Shown: piece by piece, positions 1 to 6,258 of the stretch
Numbering within the stretch: the stretch's first letter is position 1
Layout of the letters: each line of letters begins with the position of its first letter
From: Oribacterium sp.
GTDB taxonomy: Bacteria; Bacillota_A; Clostridia; Lachnospirales; Lachnospiraceae
DNA length: 14,519 bases
Direction of reading: 5' to 3'
Assembly: GCA_017940955.1 (NCBI GenBank)
Contig: JAGAXP010000113.1
Coordinates: 1 to 14,519, forward strand
Translations under genes and position numbers: made by a program
The notes under the pieces: generated by a model
The model's input: the letters and a program-made list of their open reading frames with translations, nothing else
Database searches by the model: none
What the model was told of the DNA's origin: nothing

Positions 1-133
1 CTGCTCCCTTAGTTCCAAAACAGGGGCTGTTGCCGATAGATTTCATGGATTAACGTCTCAGAAAATGAGGCGCTCATTTAAAACAAAAGTGACTGAATTT
101 TCAATGAACTTTTGACTGAATTTTCAGTTGACA
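1..133. mobile_element. Probable terminal end of an IS21-like insertion sequence (rest lies outside the window)
   Basis: Two direct copies of TGACTGAATTTTCA lie at 90-103 and 113-126, and the segment ends in TTGACA at 128-133. Read from the other strand the end begins TGTCAACTGAAAATTCAG. IS21-family elements start with TG, end with CA and carry repeated binding blocks near their termini, and this segment fits that layout. A frame is open from base 2 to a TGA near 118, but its product cannot be assigned to IstB with any confidence. The other end, the transposase genes and the target duplication are outside the window, so the family call is inference. Confidence 0.35.
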
Positions 134-208
134 AATACAATTCACTATTCGTTATTTAACATATGTATAAAGCGATTTAGAAAGAGGTATCATATTAAAA
201 CATCACTT

Positions 209-682
209 ATGCCAAAAGCATTTATGGTTTTATTGTTACTAATATCTGTAGAATGCTTTACTTCTCATGCTGAAAGTTATAGTTATGCATCTGCGGAAAA
301 AGCAATAGCGGCTCTGCTTCCTATTATCGATCCTGATATGTCTGACTATGATAAAGCAGTTGCAGCTCATGACTGGTTATGTGCCAACTGTGCATATAAC
401 GAATACTCTTATAACAATGATATTGACATAGCTAGCGATTATACAGCTGATGGTCCTCTATTGTATGGGACATCTCTTTGTGAGGGCTATGCTGAAGCAT
501 TCCGTTTATTCATGAATATTTTACAGATAGAAAACAGAATGGTCGTAGGATATGCCGGAGGCGGAGATCACGCATGGAATGAGGTCAAAATAGATGGGAA
601 GTGGTATGCGGTTGATACCACATGGGATGACCCTATTATTGTTGGCTCTTCAGGGATGATGGTGGGTGAAAATCACCCCTAA
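209..682 (+). pseudogene. Secreted transglutaminase-like protein, C-terminus cut off by an IS-derived palindrome
   Basis: This is a bacterial transglutaminase-like (papain-fold) protein. The Cys-His-Asp triad is visible: Cys91 in SLCEGYAEAF, His121 in DHAWNEV and Asp136 in AVDTTWDDP (numbered from the ATG at 209). A hydrophobic stretch (FMVLLLLISVECFTSHA) after basic residues looks like a signal peptide, so it would act outside the membrane. The frame is open back to a TTG at 128, but that codon lies inside the putative IS21-like end; AGAGG at 183-187 is too far from the ATG for a good ribosome site, so the native start may be lost. From 644 the frame reads only IS-end sequence (GSSGMMVGENHP) and stops at 682. 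Family members normally continue past the DTTWDDP motif, so this one is truncated and may be inactive. A decayed tail may persist at 689-823. Confidence 0.7.
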
Positions 683-688
683 AGAGCC
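644..688. repeat. 45-bp palindromic ISL3-type solo end (mini-element)
   Basis: Bases 644-678 match the reverse complement of the ISL3 right end (3542-3576) at 34 of 35 positions. After that match the segment closes with CTAAAGAGCC, so the whole unit begins GGCTCTT and ends AAGAGCC: an outer inverted repeat GGCTCTTcAGGG/CCCTaAAGAGCC. It also holds an inner hairpin GGGTGA-AAA-TCACCC. It interrupts the transglutaminase gene. The flanking octamers (TTATTGTT and ATATTTTA) agree at 5 of 8 positions, so a decayed 8-bp target duplication is possible but not proven. Confidence 0.7.
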
Positions 689-823
689 ATATTTTAAATG
701 ACATTAGTGACTAAAGAATTAATCATTATCAAATCATACATATTTCTTCATTTGCAGTAAGTGCTTATCCTCTTGAAAATCAGAGAGGTTATATAGTATT
801 ACTCGTATAGGCATTGCAGCTTT

Positions 824-1990
824 TTAACTTTCTTTGAGTTTTGACAAGAAGTTAAGGTAAAAGAGCGGCGATTTCCTGACTCTTTCTCTTTCATCTTCGG
901 ATGCCTGCCAGGGAAGCAGCTTAACTCCTTGGTTTTCTATGATAGATTCAAATTCATCAAAGTCAGTCCACTCCGATGGCGGTTGAAAAAAGATATGTCC
1001 AGCTTTGAATTCATCATATAGTCTGAGCAGATCCTTGCACAATGAACGTGTACGCTGTTCTTTGGCTAGATTCAAAACATTTCCATCGTTATCGAAAAGA
1101 GGAGCACTATACACCGAAGAAGAAAATGCATATGTCCTAAATTTGTTTATATTTATATTAGTATTAGTCTTATAATCTTCAAGATATCTCTCATAAAGAT
1201 TTCTATAATAATGTCGGTCTGTGCCGCCTATACCACGACCTATAAGAGTATTCGGATCATACCACACCGGCAAGCTTGTCAAAACAGTTTCGGAGCCCAT
1301 CATCAAGAGCGGTTCACTCGGATTCCAGAAATAGGCACCTTCTATCACATCGGCGTTTGGAAAAGCAAGCCGGAATATATGTTTTGCAATCTCCAATGTA
1401 GAGCCGGTTCTTGATACCTCGTCCACAATAATAATTCTCTTTCCATCAAGAATAGTGGGCTGGCTACTAATCCAGTCAGCATCTTCTTTTTCTATGCCAC
1501 CCGGTATGTATAGAGCTCTTATTTCCGCTAGGTGTCTGGGATCAAGATTATGAATATTGTTTACAAAATCCTTGTATGTGGCTAGCTCACCATTTTCTTT
1601 CTGCCGTCCATCGTCGCTGACATTTATTCCAACATTCCTAAACCAAGGGGCGCGATCTATATTTATATATGAATGAGGTGGTCTCGGAAATACACTATCA
1701 CCCTGTTTATTTGCAAACTCCTCCCAGAACATATTAATCAACCATGACACCGGTCTGGCTGATTTATCAAGGTACACTATATGGTCATATGGTTTTCCAC
1801 CTTCTAGTCTCCCATCTATTTTAGAGATCAGCAGTGCAGTATCTTGAATATAATGAATCAGATTCTCATTGATATTTATTCTTTCATTAATAGTTTTTTT
1901 ATCACGTATAATCTTGTGAGTCTGTTCCATAAGCACAGGAAACTCTTCAGGTGCATGTCGATATTTCAACATCAATTCTTCTTCTGTCAT
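824..1990 (-). CDS. Phosphoribosyltransferase-like protein (388 aa)
   Basis: The central segment RIIIVDEVSRTGSTLEIAKHIF (near residues 185-206) has the PRPP-binding loop pattern of type I phosphoribosyltransferases: hydrophobic strand, two acidic residues (D190, E191), then R-T-G-S-T (194-198). A conserved-looking block YLDKSARPVSWLINMF lies in the N-terminal half. At 388 aa it is much longer than a housekeeping PRTase (about 180-220 aa), so it has extra N- and C-terminal regions with no recognised domain and its substrate cannot be named. ATG at 1990 is preferred because GAAAGGA lies about 10 nt upstream; an in-frame TTG six bases earlier is possible. No terminator was found after the stop. 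The gene runs opposite to its neighbours and lies between the solo IS end at 644 and the ISL3 element, so it could be cargo of a larger unit. Confidence 0.8.
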   Translation of the reverse strand: MTEEELMLKYRHAPEEFPVLMEQTHKIIRDKKTINERININENLIHYIQDTALLISKIDGRLEGGKPYDHIVYLDKSARPVSWLINMFWEEFANKQGDSVFPRPPHSYINIDRAPWFRNVGINVSDDGRQKENGELATYKDFVNNIHNLDPRHLAEIRALYIPGGIEKEDADWISSQPTILDGKRIIIVDEVSRTGSTLEIAKHIFRLAFPNADVIEGAYFWNPSEPLLMMGSETVLTSLPVWYDPNTLIGRGIGGTDRHYYRNLYERYLEDYKTNTNININKFRTYAFSSSVYSAPLFDNDGNVLNLAKEQRTRSLCKDLLRLYDEFKAGHIFFQPPSEWTDFDEFESIIENQGVKLLPWQASEDERERVRKSPLFYLNFLSKLKES

Positions 1991-2041
1991 TGGCAACTAA
2001 TCCTTTCTGATAATCAGAATTTCCAAATTCTTTAATTTTAG

Positions 2042-2065
2042 GAAGCTTCTGGCATGATGGTGGGT
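2042..2065 (+). repeat. Left terminal inverted repeat of the ISL3 element (degenerate)
   Basis: Reads GAAGCTTCTGGCATGATGGTGGGT in outline; the inner 11 bases equal the right end, while the outer 13 carry six differences. A separate small stem (CTGGCAT at 2049-2055, ATGCCAG at 2068-2074) overlaps it. Confidence 0.6.
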
Positions 2066-2164
2066 ACTATGCCAGTCCTCTGATGTACATTTACAATTGA
2101 AAAACCATCTGTGTTCCTTTAGAGTATTAGCAACCAAACCAAACTCGAAAAGGAGTACCCACAG

Positions 2165-3519
2165 ATGGTTTCTGCTAATACATTATGTAAAAAGTTGCTC
2201 AACGTCAAGACCGCTAGCTTGTAGAAAGTGCAGATTTCTACTCGGATCAGGATGGAGTAAATCACATCCGTATCCATGCCAGACCCAACATATGGCACGA
2301 GAACGACTGTCCAATCTGCCATAAGCGATGTAAATGCTATGACACGAAGAATCCTCAGCCTCGTTCTTGGCGGGCATTAGACTGGGGTGCAACACTTGTA
2401 GAAGTCGTTTATGACACCCATCGTATTGAATGCCCTGAGCACGGAGTTCTCGTTGCTGATGTCCCTTGGGCGTATCCTAGCAGTGGCTTTACGAAGGACT
2501 TTGACCTTACCGTAGGTTGGCTTGCCGTTTATCTACCCCGTAGTGTCGTTTCCGAGTATATGAGGATCGACTGGGAAACGGTTGGAAGATGCGTGCACCG
2601 CACCTTGAACGACATTGAGCCGGAGCGCTCCCGCAGGCTTGATAACCTGGTAAATATAGGCATTGATGAAACCAGCTACAAGAAGGGGCACAAATACATT
2701 ACGGTCATTGTTAATCACGATACCAACGCGGTTGTCTAGGCAGCTCAGGGACACGGAAAAACGGTTTTGGAGTCGTTTTACAAACAGCTGTCAAAAGAAC
2801 AGCTTTCCAGCATCAAAGTGGTTACCGGCGATGAAGCCTGGTGGATCACCGACTGTGTCAGAGAATTCACACCTGACTGCGAGCGATGCGTTGATCAGTT
2901 CCAAGTCGTTCAATGGGCGATGGAAGCTCTCGATGAAGTCCACCGTAAGGTCTGGAATGAAGCATACGCCGATGTAAAACAGCTCAAGAAGGAGCACCCA
3001 CGAGGCAAAGGTCGCCCAAAGGAAGATGATTCTTCCACAGCGATTATCAGGGCCGCGAAAGAGAAAGCTGAAGAAATAAAAAACTCAGCATATGCTCTTG
3101 GAAAGGCACCGGAACACCTGACAGAGAAGCAACAACTTCGAGTCCAGATGATTGCCGAAAACAACAACCGACTATACCGTGCCTATCGTATGAAAGAAAT
3201 GCTTCGACTGATTCTTAAAATAAAAGACGTAGATGAAGCAGAGACAACCCTCAAACGCTGGCTATGGTGGGCATCGCATAGCAGAATACCCGCTTTCAAG
3301 GAGCTTTATGAAAAAATCAAACGTCACAAGCAGCATATACTCAATGCGATCCGACTCGGGATGAGTAATGCTCGTATTGAAGCAACTAACAAGAAGATCA
3401 AGCTGATTATTCGCAAGGCATACGGCTTTCGAAACATACAAAATATGCTGGATATGGTATACCTTGTTTGCTCGGATTTAAGGGTCCCGCTTCCTAACCG
3501 AAAACCTAAAGCTACATAA
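2165..3519 (+). pseudogene. ISL3-family transposase, frameshifted and with an in-frame stop
   Basis: Assembled across two lesions, the gene encodes about 451 residues, the normal ISL3 transposase length. ATG at 2165 starts MVSANTLCKKLLNVKTA; the frame then changes near 2214-2218 (a one-base loss or two-base gain) and continues ...FYSDQDGVNHIRIHARP. A zinc-finger region follows (CPICHKRCKCY, later RIECPEHG). At 2737-2739 a TAG interrupts NTNAVV*AAQGHGKT where the family commonly has Trp (TGG). The DDE core is otherwise intact: D in NIGIDETSYKKG, D in VVTGDEAWW, and E in ARIEATNKKIKLIIRKAYGFRN. The longest remaining open part starts at ATG 2767 and would give a 250-residue C-terminal product. 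Two independent lesions make transposition in cis unlikely. Confidence 0.9.
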
Positions 3520-3540
3520 TCAGCATAAATACTGGGGTTG

Positions 3541-3576
3541 TGGGTGATTTTCACCCACCATCACCCCTGAAGAGCC
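3541..3576 (-). repeat. Right terminal inverted repeat of the ISL3 element
   Basis: Read inward on the minus strand it starts GGCTCTTCAGGGGTGATGG and contains GGGTGA-AAA-TCACCC, a perfect 6-bp hairpin with a 3-nt loop. The first 35 bases match 644-678 at all but one position. Confidence 0.85.
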
Positions 3577-3590
3577 AAATAAAGAAACAT

Positions 3591-4169
3591 ATGTCAGAAC
3601 GACTTCATGACGATGACATGGTACATCCAATTCATTCGGAAATTGCAGAACTTCTAATGAATATCTATTTAGACGGGATAAAGGAAGGTGATTCAGACTA
3701 TATGCGTAAACTGGCCTCGCTATATTATACTGGCAGCGCCGGAGAGCAGGATTATAAAAAGGCGGCTGAGTATTATCACATGGCTGAAAAATCCAAAAAA
3801 GAGCGGGCAAGCGAAAAGCTAGATAATATCAATGTAAAGAACCATGAGACAGAAACCAGAAGGGTAAAAGAGGATATATCCTTGAATGATTTTGATATGA
3901 TACGAAAGGATAGGAATAAGATCCTTAATGATATCAAAAAAGACTATGATATTCTTCAGGTATCGTTTGATACGTGGTTTAAACCTCTAAGATTATACGG
4001 TCTAAATAAGAATGAATTATTGATAATAGTACCTGAAGAAGGTTATGTAAGAGTCCTCGAGAAAAGATACTCACTATTTATTAAATATACTATTGAAAAT
4101 AACTATAACATCCCAATTAAGCTACGCTTTATTACTGGGTCTGAAGCAAAAAAATTATCAATTAAATAA
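3591..4169 (+). CDS. Sel1-like repeat protein with DnaA N-terminal-like domain (192 aa, probably lost its 5' part)
   Basis: Residues about 15-65 form one or two Sel1-like helical repeats (SEIAELLMNIYLDGIKEGDS, then YYTGSAGEQDYKKAAEYYHM), usually protein-binding scaffolds. After a charged linker, residues about 107-190 resemble DnaA domain I, the helicase- and regulator-binding domain of the replication initiator: VSFDTWFKPLRLYGL, ELLIIVPEEGY and LEKRYSLFIKYTI correspond to the family pattern S-F-(E/D)-T-W / P-(N/D)-x-(F/Y) / L-x-x-R-Y. There is no AAA+ or DNA-binding part. The frame is open back to a GTG at 3540, but that stretch is the IS end; ATG 3591 has only a weak upstream purine run, so the native protein probably began further upstream. 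Role unknown; binding to a DnaA-domain-I partner is inference. Confidence 0.75.
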   Translation: MSERLHDDDMVHPIHSEIAELLMNIYLDGIKEGDSDYMRKLASLYYTGSAGEQDYKKAAEYYHMAEKSKKERASEKLDNINVKNHETETRRVKEDISLNDFDMIRKDRNKILNDIKKDYDILQVSFDTWFKPLRLYGLNKNELLIIVPEEGYVRVLEKRYSLFIKYTIENNYNIPIKLRFITGSEAKKLSIK

Positions 4170-4208
4170 AACATTACTCGTTAATAGAAGTTTGAGTTAG
4201 CTTTTTTG

Positions 4209-4262
4209 ATCAAACGTTTTGTGAAAACAATCGATTTTTCCAAAACGCTTAATTGATTTTTT
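4209..4262 (+). terminator. Probable terminator after the Sel1/DnaA_N gene
   Basis: CGTTTTG (4215-4221) pairs with CAAAACG (4241-4247), extended by ATCAA (4209-4213) with TTGAT (4253-4257), followed by T at 4257-4262. The loop and internal asymmetry are large, so efficiency is uncertain. Confidence 0.5.
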
Positions 4263-4378
4263 AATCCCGTTGTATTATTTATATTATATGTGACAGGATA
4301 GAAGTAATTTGCACGTATCAATGACGAACAGTCATATTCCTAAAAAACCTCTCATACTAAAAATGGAGATCTATTAAT

Positions 4379-5215
4379 ATGTTTTTTAATAATTTGTTCA
4401 AAAAAAGCGAGACAAAAACTGAGAACATAGATACGAGGAATTGCGAGAATTGTTATATTTTAGAAGGACATGAACAATCTGTGTATTATGCTAACGAGAG
4501 TTTGTTTGATTCATATCCATTTTTCAAAGAAACTGCCAAGGCAATCGTATCTATTTGCGCTGATAGGCTTGATGTCAAATACAGAGTTTATTATGAATAT
4601 AACAAATCACATTCCTGTGATTGTATTATTCGTCCAAATCAGGATAGCTTAGGAAATCTTCCGAATAATATACAAAATGTAGTTGATAGACTATTAATTC
4701 ATGATTTTGTTATTAAATTAGCTAATAAAATTTCAGAATTATTTATTAATGGTTCTAGTGATTACAATTATTATCGTTTTTATAAAAAGGAGCGAGGATT
4801 TCTTATTAATATTGGAAAATCAAGATTATCATATTCAGATAAAGTAATGTTGTTTCCTAGTAAAATAACAAATAAATACATAACTGATTATGAGGATAAC
4901 AGTGGTTTTGAGATAGTTAATTATAATGATTACGGTATGGCCTACTTTAATGACTATCAAACCCTTTTAGGTTTTGCTATTGCACTTACTATAAAAATTT
5001 TAGCCAAAAATGATGCTTTCAAGGAGAGGAATATTGACTTACGCAGCATTTTCCAAGCATGTTCTGTTAAATATGGAGATTATGGATATACATCGCCCAA
5101 TCAGTATCAATATGGAATAAGCATTCTCTTTGCAAGTCATCCAAAGATGGCTATAGACAATAATATAAGTTCCAGTAGTCTAGACCAGAAACAAAGCACA
5201 TTTCGTCAATGGTGA
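4379..5215 (+). CDS. Hypothetical protein, 278 aa, AT-rich
   Basis: A complete reading frame starting MFFNNLFKKSETKTEN with GGAG at about 4365-4368, roughly ten bases before the ATG. No family is recognised. It has no signal peptide and no convincing membrane segment apart from a mildly hydrophobic stretch (LLGFAIALTIKILAK near residues 200-215). The N-terminal part has Cys pairs (NCENCYI, then HSCDCIIR) that might bind metal or be incidental. Tyr and Asn are abundant, mostly reflecting base composition, which is clearly lower in GC than in the downstream operon; recent transfer is possible. A poor promoter candidate (TTGATT at 4253 with TATTTA 17 bases on) overlaps the upstream terminator. 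It stands alone, with a long intergenic region after it. Confidence 0.75.
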   Translation: MFFNNLFKKSETKTENIDTRNCENCYILEGHEQSVYYANESLFDSYPFFKETAKAIVSICADRLDVKYRVYYEYNKSHSCDCIIRPNQDSLGNLPNNIQNVVDRLLIHDFVIKLANKISELFINGSSDYNYYRFYKKERGFLINIGKSRLSYSDKVMLFPSKITNKYITDYEDNSGFEIVNYNDYGMAYFNDYQTLLGFAIALTIKILAKNDAFKERNIDLRSIFQACSVKYGDYGYTSPNQYQYGISILFASHPKMAIDNNISSSSLDQKQSTFRQW

Positions 5216-5220
5216 AATAC

Positions 5221-5252
5221 TTATATAGTTTGTTTAATGAAATACTATATAA
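5221..5252. repeat. Perfect inverted repeat abutting a promoter
   Basis: TTATATAGT (5221-5229) and ACTATATAA (5244-5252) are perfect inverted arms separated by 14 bases. There is no T-run after them, and the right arm touches the -35 box at 5253, so an operator-like role is more likely than termination. Confidence 0.45.
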
Positions 5253-5282
5253 TTGACACAAAAAAACAATTATGATTATACT
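5253..5282 (+). promoter_or_regulatory. Consensus sigma-A promoter in a gene-free stretch
   Basis: TTGACA (5253-5258) and TATACT (5277-5282) are separated by 18 bases. Transcription would start near 5289. The nearest coding start downstream is ATG 5750, which leaves a leader of about 460 nt containing a hairpin at 5310-5343 and the structured element at 5491-5622. It could therefore drive a long leader or a stand-alone small RNA. Confidence 0.55.
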
Positions 5283-5309
5283 GTCTGTGAAAATATTTTA
5301 AATTCTATA

Positions 5310-5343
5310 ATAAATCGCAGGATTATTATTAGCCTCGATTTAT
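5310..5343 (+). other. Hairpin in the long leader
   Basis: ATAAATCG (5310-5317) pairs with CGATTTAT (5336-5343), with an inner AGG/CCT extension (5319-5321, 5333-5335) and no T-run. It lies about 20 nt after the predicted start from the 5253-5282 promoter. Apart from this, 5344-5490 shows only AT-rich sequence with no gene I can support. Confidence 0.35.
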
Positions 5344-5490
5344 AATACATCTTGTAAGTGGCTATACAAAAGATTTCGATGATCTTCTGTTAACACTATA
5401 TATATGAAAATATTTAAAGGTTACATTTTATGCGTATAGTAATTGCTCATAAAACATAATAAAAAATAGTGGATCTGGCATATTAAATTT

Positions 5491-5622
5491 AGCCGTTGAT
5501 CTGATGACAAGCGTAGCTCAAGGAGATTCCGTAGGTGGAATCTGTCCTTGAAGCCTTTTCGCCAATCATCTGATTAACGGCTTTTTTGATGCGCAAAGGT
5601 CTGCACCTTGAAAACTTCATCC
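5491..5622 (+). ncRNA. Structured leader element, copy 1 (terminator-like, unknown family)
   Basis: A long outer stem pairs 5491-5507 with 5566-5582 (AGCCGTT with AACGGCT at the base; one mismatch and one G-U), immediately followed by T at 5582-5587. Inside is a second hairpin: TCAAGGA (5518-5524) with TCCTTGA (5545-5551), then GATTCC with GGAATC, a TG bulge and apical loop GTAGGT. Nineteen bases after the stem a motif beginning CTGCACCTTGAAAA (5601-5622) is shared with copy 2. The layout resembles an attenuator ahead of the 101-aa gene, whose ATG is 128 nt after the motif. A weak -10 candidate CATAAT (5455-5460) has no good -35. An alternative minus-strand reading as a 43-codon ORF (5489-5620) is treated in the findings. 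Confidence 0.5.
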
Positions 5623-5749
5623 CCGAAAGTATCTTTTGATCAACAAGAAAAGGAATGCTATCTGCTGTTCGTAGTACCTATAGATAAGCCGTACTCATAC
5701 AGCACCAATAAACATATCGATTTAAAAAGTGATGGAGGTCATGTGATTT

Positions 5750-6055
5750 ATGAGTAATACAATTATTTCGAAAGCTATTAACAGACACAACAATATCGTT
5801 TGCAACCTTAAGGTCGGAGACCATTTAAGAAGAATTCATGGATTAGAACATTTCAATACTGCCTATGACTACGAGGTAAAAGGTGAATATCCTTATCTAT
5901 ACCTTATTAAGATAAAATACAGACTCGGATCCAGTAATAGCTCCGATGATTACATTTATACTACTGTTTCCAAAGCTTCGATTTACTGCGGAAGCGTAGT
6001 ACTCATCAAGGAAGATGGAAAAAAGGTAGATGCTTATCAGAAAAATTTTTCCTGA
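5750..6055 (+). CDS. Hypothetical protein, 101 aa
   Basis: A small soluble protein starting MSNTIISKAINRHNN, with no signal peptide, membrane helix or recognised domain. The middle and C-terminal parts alternate hydrophobic and polar residues (YPYLYLIKIKYRL, DDYIYTTVSK, GSVVLIKEDGKKV), suggesting a compact beta-rich fold. GGAGG at 5734-5738 is 11 bases before the ATG. An earlier in-frame ATG at 5741 is followed at once by TGA, so it cannot be the start. The gene sits alone between the two copies of the structured element, the first of which probably forms part of its leader. Function unknown. Confidence 0.65.
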   Translation: MSNTIISKAINRHNNIVCNLKVGDHLRRIHGLEHFNTAYDYEVKGEYPYLYLIKIKYRLGSSNSSDDYIYTTVSKASIYCGSVVLIKEDGKKVDAYQKNFS

Positions 6056-6076
6056 TGTCGTGCTACCAAAATTCTC

Positions 6077-6105
6077 TTGCGGATTCAAGCCTACTGATGT
6101 AGAAT
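6077..6105 (+). promoter_or_regulatory. Candidate promoter before structured element copy 2
   Basis: TTGCGG (6077-6082), 17 bases, then TAGAAT (6100-6105; five of six consensus). Transcription would start near 6112, about 26 nt before the base of the copy 2 stem, so that the element would be the 5' end of the operon mRNA. The -35 is weak. Confidence 0.4.
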
Positions 6106-6137
6106 GAATTTCACAAATTGAATATGGTTTGTTTTCA

Positions 6138-6251
6138 AGCCGTTGTTTTGATGATAACCGAAAGATACTCCAGGGGTGGAGTCTATCCTTTCGGGGATTA
6201 TCAAAGCAACGGCTTTTTGTCGTGTACCCTTGCACCTTGACAATTTCATCC
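6138..6251 (+). ncRNA. Structured leader element, copy 2 (terminator-like, unknown family)
   Basis: The same plan as copy 1 with different sequence. The outer stem starts AGCCGTTG (6138) and closes with CAACGGCT (6207-6214), about 18 bp, followed by T at 6214-6218. The inner hairpin has CCGAAAG/CTTTCGG and ACTCC/GGAGT with apical loop AGGGGT. Relative to copy 1 the upper stem changes T-A to C-G (ATTCC/GGAAT to ACTCC/GGAGT), a compensatory change that supports pairing. The trailing motif (6230-6251, TTGCACCTTGACAATT...) lies 16 bases after the stem. The gene start is 122 nt further on. It probably attenuates the 237-aa/AAA+ operon; the signal is unknown. Confidence 0.55.
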
Positions 6252-6258
6252 GCAAATG

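Larger units (their letters stand above)
2042..3576 (+). mobile_element. ISL3-family insertion sequence, inactive
   Basis: The element is about 1.53 kb, a usual ISL3 length, with one transposase gene. The right end (3553-3576, read inward from GGCTCTTCAGG) and the left end (2042-2065) agree at 18 of 24 positions, all 11 inner ones identical (TGATGGTGGGT). GGCTCTT is the typical ISL3-family terminus. The outer left end is degenerate, and the flanking octamers (AATTTTAG and AAATAAAG) agree only 5 of 8, so no clean 8-bp target duplication remains. With a broken transposase this looks like an old insertion. It separates the phosphoribosyltransferase gene from the Sel1/DnaA_N gene and has probably removed the latter's 5' part. 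Confidence 0.85.

Noticed and set aside
90..126. Two 14-bp direct repeats as a CRISPR remnant
   Set aside because: Only two units with a 9-bp gap at a TG...CA end; an IS terminus is a better explanation.
689..823. Possible decayed C-terminal end of the transglutaminase (ISSFAVSAYPLENQRGYIV)
   Set aside because: A stop at 712-714 and the lack of a recognisable motif make it too weak to annotate; mentioned only as a possibility.
128..4169. One ancestral gene split by the 644-3576 unit (transglutaminase joined to Sel1/DnaA_N)
   Set aside because: The frames would join if 644-3584 were removed, but the flanking octamers do not match and an exported transglutaminase fused to a cytoplasmic DnaA-like domain is implausible.
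5501..5515. CTGATGA reminiscent of a hammerhead ribozyme core
   Set aside because: No GAAA segment or matching third helix is present, and copy 2 lacks the C of CTGATGA.
5521..5560. T-box-like string (GTAGGTGGAATCTGTCC; also AGGGGTGGAGTC in copy 2)
   Set aside because: The GGTGG lies in the apical loop of a hairpin rather than in an antiterminator bulge, the ACC-GCG part of the T-box is missing, no specifier stem is visible, and the downstream genes are not tRNA- or amino-acid-related.
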